Below, piece after piece: positions 61,912 through 64,000 of a stretch of DNA of 64,000 nucleotides. The position numbers and the translations under genes were made by a program. Below the pieces are notes generated by a model that was not told the origin of the DNA, made no database searches, and saw only the letters and a list, made by a program, of their open reading frames with translations. How positions within the stretch are numbered: position 1 is the stretch's first letter; each line of letters opens with the position of its first letter. This stretch comes from Galerina marginata (taxonomy: Eukaryota > Basidiomycota > Agaricomycetes > Agaricales > Galerinaceae). The stretch lies in the NCBI GenBank assembly GCA_023014335.1, contig JAECYW010000028.1, forward strand, positions 1-64,000, read 5' to 3'.

Positions 61912-62295
61912 TACAAGTTCTTACGTAGTAAAAGAACTTGTTTTCCGGCCTGCATAGCAGGCAGAAATGGTTTCTAATGCAATGGTTGGAAATTCTCCCA
62001 CTCATACAGTGACCCTGCATGGTTTCTGTATCTCAGCCATTACTGGGCCAATTTTGATGATCTTGGTATCAAAAAATTTGTAAAAATCAGGGCCTTCCTG
62101 GTCACGTGACCAGGCCGTTTTAGGCTTGTTAGAACCACCTCATTTTTCTGCTTTTTTTGAGTATATGATCATCCAAATCTGTTCAGATTTGAGCAGACCA
62201 CATATTATTTACTTATTTAACCTTTATTTATAGTCGGACTCACCTTAAAAGTAAGAACTTGTTTTTGCCATGCGCAGCAATGGCCTCTGACCAAG
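61912..62295 (-). mobile_element. HINE-like element, subfamily 1, inside Copia B
   Basis: 384 bp, same ends as the copy in RepHel, flanked by T at 61911 and 62296. Joining the flanks with one T restores the Copia frame (EVHHR-ISFLDLNFVL). It is the clearest simple (single-stem) copy with the intact palindrome CCTGGTCACGTGACCAGG. Confidence 0.88.
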
Positions 62296-62906
62296 TGCGA
62301 TGATGGACTTCGGCCTCAATAGATTGGGAGGCGAGTCGGCCGAGTTTCTGGGGTTCGGCTGGGAAAACGACGACTGTACGGGTGGGACCAAAGTTGCAGT
62401 GCAGGCCGGCTTTATTCAGCTGGCCAACTGAAAGAAGGTTGAATGGTACCTGCGGAGCGTGTAGGCAGTCGCGCAGTTTCCAATTCACTTTGACCAAACT
62501 TCTGTCATCGCATTTAATGGTCATGCGGATCCGTACCTCACCACGAGCGCAGGTTTCCATGATTCTGCAGTTGGCTGTCTTGACATCCATAGCATCTTGT
62601 GGGGTGTATGTCCAGAACAAGGATTTGTCATTTATGAGATGGATCGAGCAGCCGGAGTCCAAGGCAGAGTTATACTTCTGAATTGAGGACATAAGCGCAA
62701 TGGGTGTGGAGACGTCAAGAGACTTAGTGATGGAGGACAAGGCGTAGGCAGAAAAATCGATGGATTCAGTCGAAGCGGGTCTGGCTAACGAAAGTGCGGC
62801 GAAAGATTCGTGTACGGTAAGGTCGTTAATTTCTAAATTGTCTGTTTCTGAAGTTGGAATGTCCTCTTCTACTTCTGCAATATGAGCCTGAACTTTTAGG
62901 CGTCTG
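62296..62906 (-). pseudogene. Copia element B, gag end and protease region
   Basis: The minus strand shows the retroviral-type aspartic protease motif ALDSGCSIHLINDKSLF, then LRDCLHAPQVPFNLLSVGQLNKAG, the usual protease end and pre-integrase region of copia. The more upstream gag sequence is cut by a subfamily 3 insertion at 62907 and would continue past the window. Confidence 0.8.
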
Positions 62907-64000
62907 TTACAAGTCCTTACGTAGTAAAAGGACTTGTTCTTATCCAGAGAACAAGCCAAATTGCTTGCAGTGCGACCTCTGATTTCGTTGATTTTCTCTC
63001 ACACTGTCAAACTTCACTAAAATTGTGATATCTTAGCCATTTCTTGACCATTTACAATGATTTTGGTATCAGAAAAATCACACAATTCAGGGCTATAACA
63101 TGGTGCGTGTAGCGGACCCTGAATTTTATTTCCCACAATCCGAAATCTTGTCTTTTTGAGCAAAACAGCACAGATTTCCACTATCCGCAAGCCAAATTTG
63201 AAGATAATGATACCGTTGGAATCACAAAATTAAGCATTCTCACTTAAGAGCCAAATATTTGGTGTTCCTGAGTTTTAAATTATTTCCCACAGCCTCCAAA
63301 TCTTGTGTTTTATGATAAACTCGGCTGAAATTGCACAAGTCACATAAAATAGAAGGTAAATACCCCAATAAAAAACACTTTTGATGGACCTGGACCCTGA
63401 GATTATTATTTTGAAGTGTTTGGAAACCCACTGAAATGTTTAACTTGGTCAAATTACCAAATTCTTCCAATTTAAATCAATCCAGTTCAAGTATTTCCAA
63501 ATTTGGCAATTTTCCGGTCACCTGACTTTTATGCACGGACCACCATATTAAAGGGCTGAATTTTCTGCTAATTACACAACTTATTTCAAGGAAATCCGTT
63601 AAGAATTCAGCTTGCTAGCCCAATAACTTGTTACAAGTCCTTACGTAGTAAAAGGACTTGTTCTTATCCAGAGAACAAGCCAAATTGCTTGCAGTGCGAC
63701 CTCTGATTTCGTTGATTTTCTCTCACACTGTCAAACTTCACTAAAATTGTGATATCTTAGCCATTTCTTGACCATTTACAATGATTTTGGTATCAGAAAA
63801 ATCACACAATTCAGGGCTATAACATGGTGCGTGTAGCGGACCCTGAATTTTATTTCCCACAATCCGAAATCTTGTCTTTTTGAGCAAAACAGCACAGATT
63901 TCCACTATCCGCAAGCCAAATTTGAAGATAATGATACCGTTGGAATCACAAAATTAAGCATTCTCACTTAAGAGCCAAATATTTGGTGTTCCTGAGTTTT
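62907..64000 (-). repeat. Tandem units of subfamily 3 (about 725 bp each)
   Basis: Two direct copies start TACAAGTCCTTACGTAG at 62907 and 63632 and are identical as far as the window shows (369 bp). The junction reads CAATAACTTGT-TACAAG. The units contain the stem end and body of subfamily 3; the hairpin end is not seen before the window stops. They interrupt the gag end of Copia B. Confidence 0.75.

Noticed and set aside
31690..64000. CRISPR-like or satellite array
   Set aside because: Repeats here are transposon ends and a two-unit tandem, not regularly spaced short repeats.

Overview
The window looks like a chromosomal segment of a basidiomycete fungus, most likely an Agaricomycete. The evidence is small GT-AG introns of about 45-60 nt in almost every gene, basidiomycete-type Dot1, Prp16, Yju2 and mL38 proteins, and a dense load of LTR, Helitron and mariner elements. 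All calls come from reading the sequence; no database search was possible.

Positions 1 to about 31,000 are ordinary gene space. Nearly all genes lie on the minus strand: a half-size ABC transporter cut by the window edge, a Sel1-repeat protein overlapping its start by 11 bp, malate synthase, the spliceosomal helicase Prp16, mitochondrial ribosomal protein mL38, a FYVE-finger protein, a putative MEI4-like meiotic protein, a PHD-finger protein, and the histone H3K79 methyltransferase Dot1. Yju2, another splicing factor, is the only clear plus-strand gene here. It starts a few hundred bp from the PHD gene in a head-to-head arrangement. A 557-bp MITE with 26-bp inverted ends sits upstream of the FYVE gene. 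Two introns, in mL38 and Yju2, appear to be GC-AG.

Positions about 31,690 to 64,000 are a transposon nest. The minus-strand Copia element A keeps only its RNase H end and 3' LTR. Copia B is inserted into A; its 3' LTR and RT-RNase H half lie at 32,963-35.2 kb and its gag-protease-integrase half at 60.8-62.9 kb. The two halves of B are separated by one 25.5-kb insertion (35,235-60,768) with long imperfect inverted ends of about 0.8-0.9 kb. Inside it are a Tc1/mariner element (40,274-41,598) with a pseudogenised transposase, and a canonical Helitron that ends in hairpin plus CTAG at 58,371. The Helitron carries RepHel, an OB-fold/RPA-like gene, a small spliced gene and opposite-strand accessory genes.

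Scattered through all of these is a group of non-autonomous elements in three subfamilies, with the layout of Helentron/Helitron2-type HINEs. One end has a conserved GCCATTGCTGCGCATGGC hairpin. The other end has a stem, and a short inverted repeat placed asymmetrically links the two ends. The repeat differs between subfamilies (CAAGTTCTT, CGAGTTCTT, CAAGTCCTT) but always matches between the two ends of one element. Several insertions can be checked against empty sites inside the window. They show a single A/T at the target, and the nesting order can be read directly.
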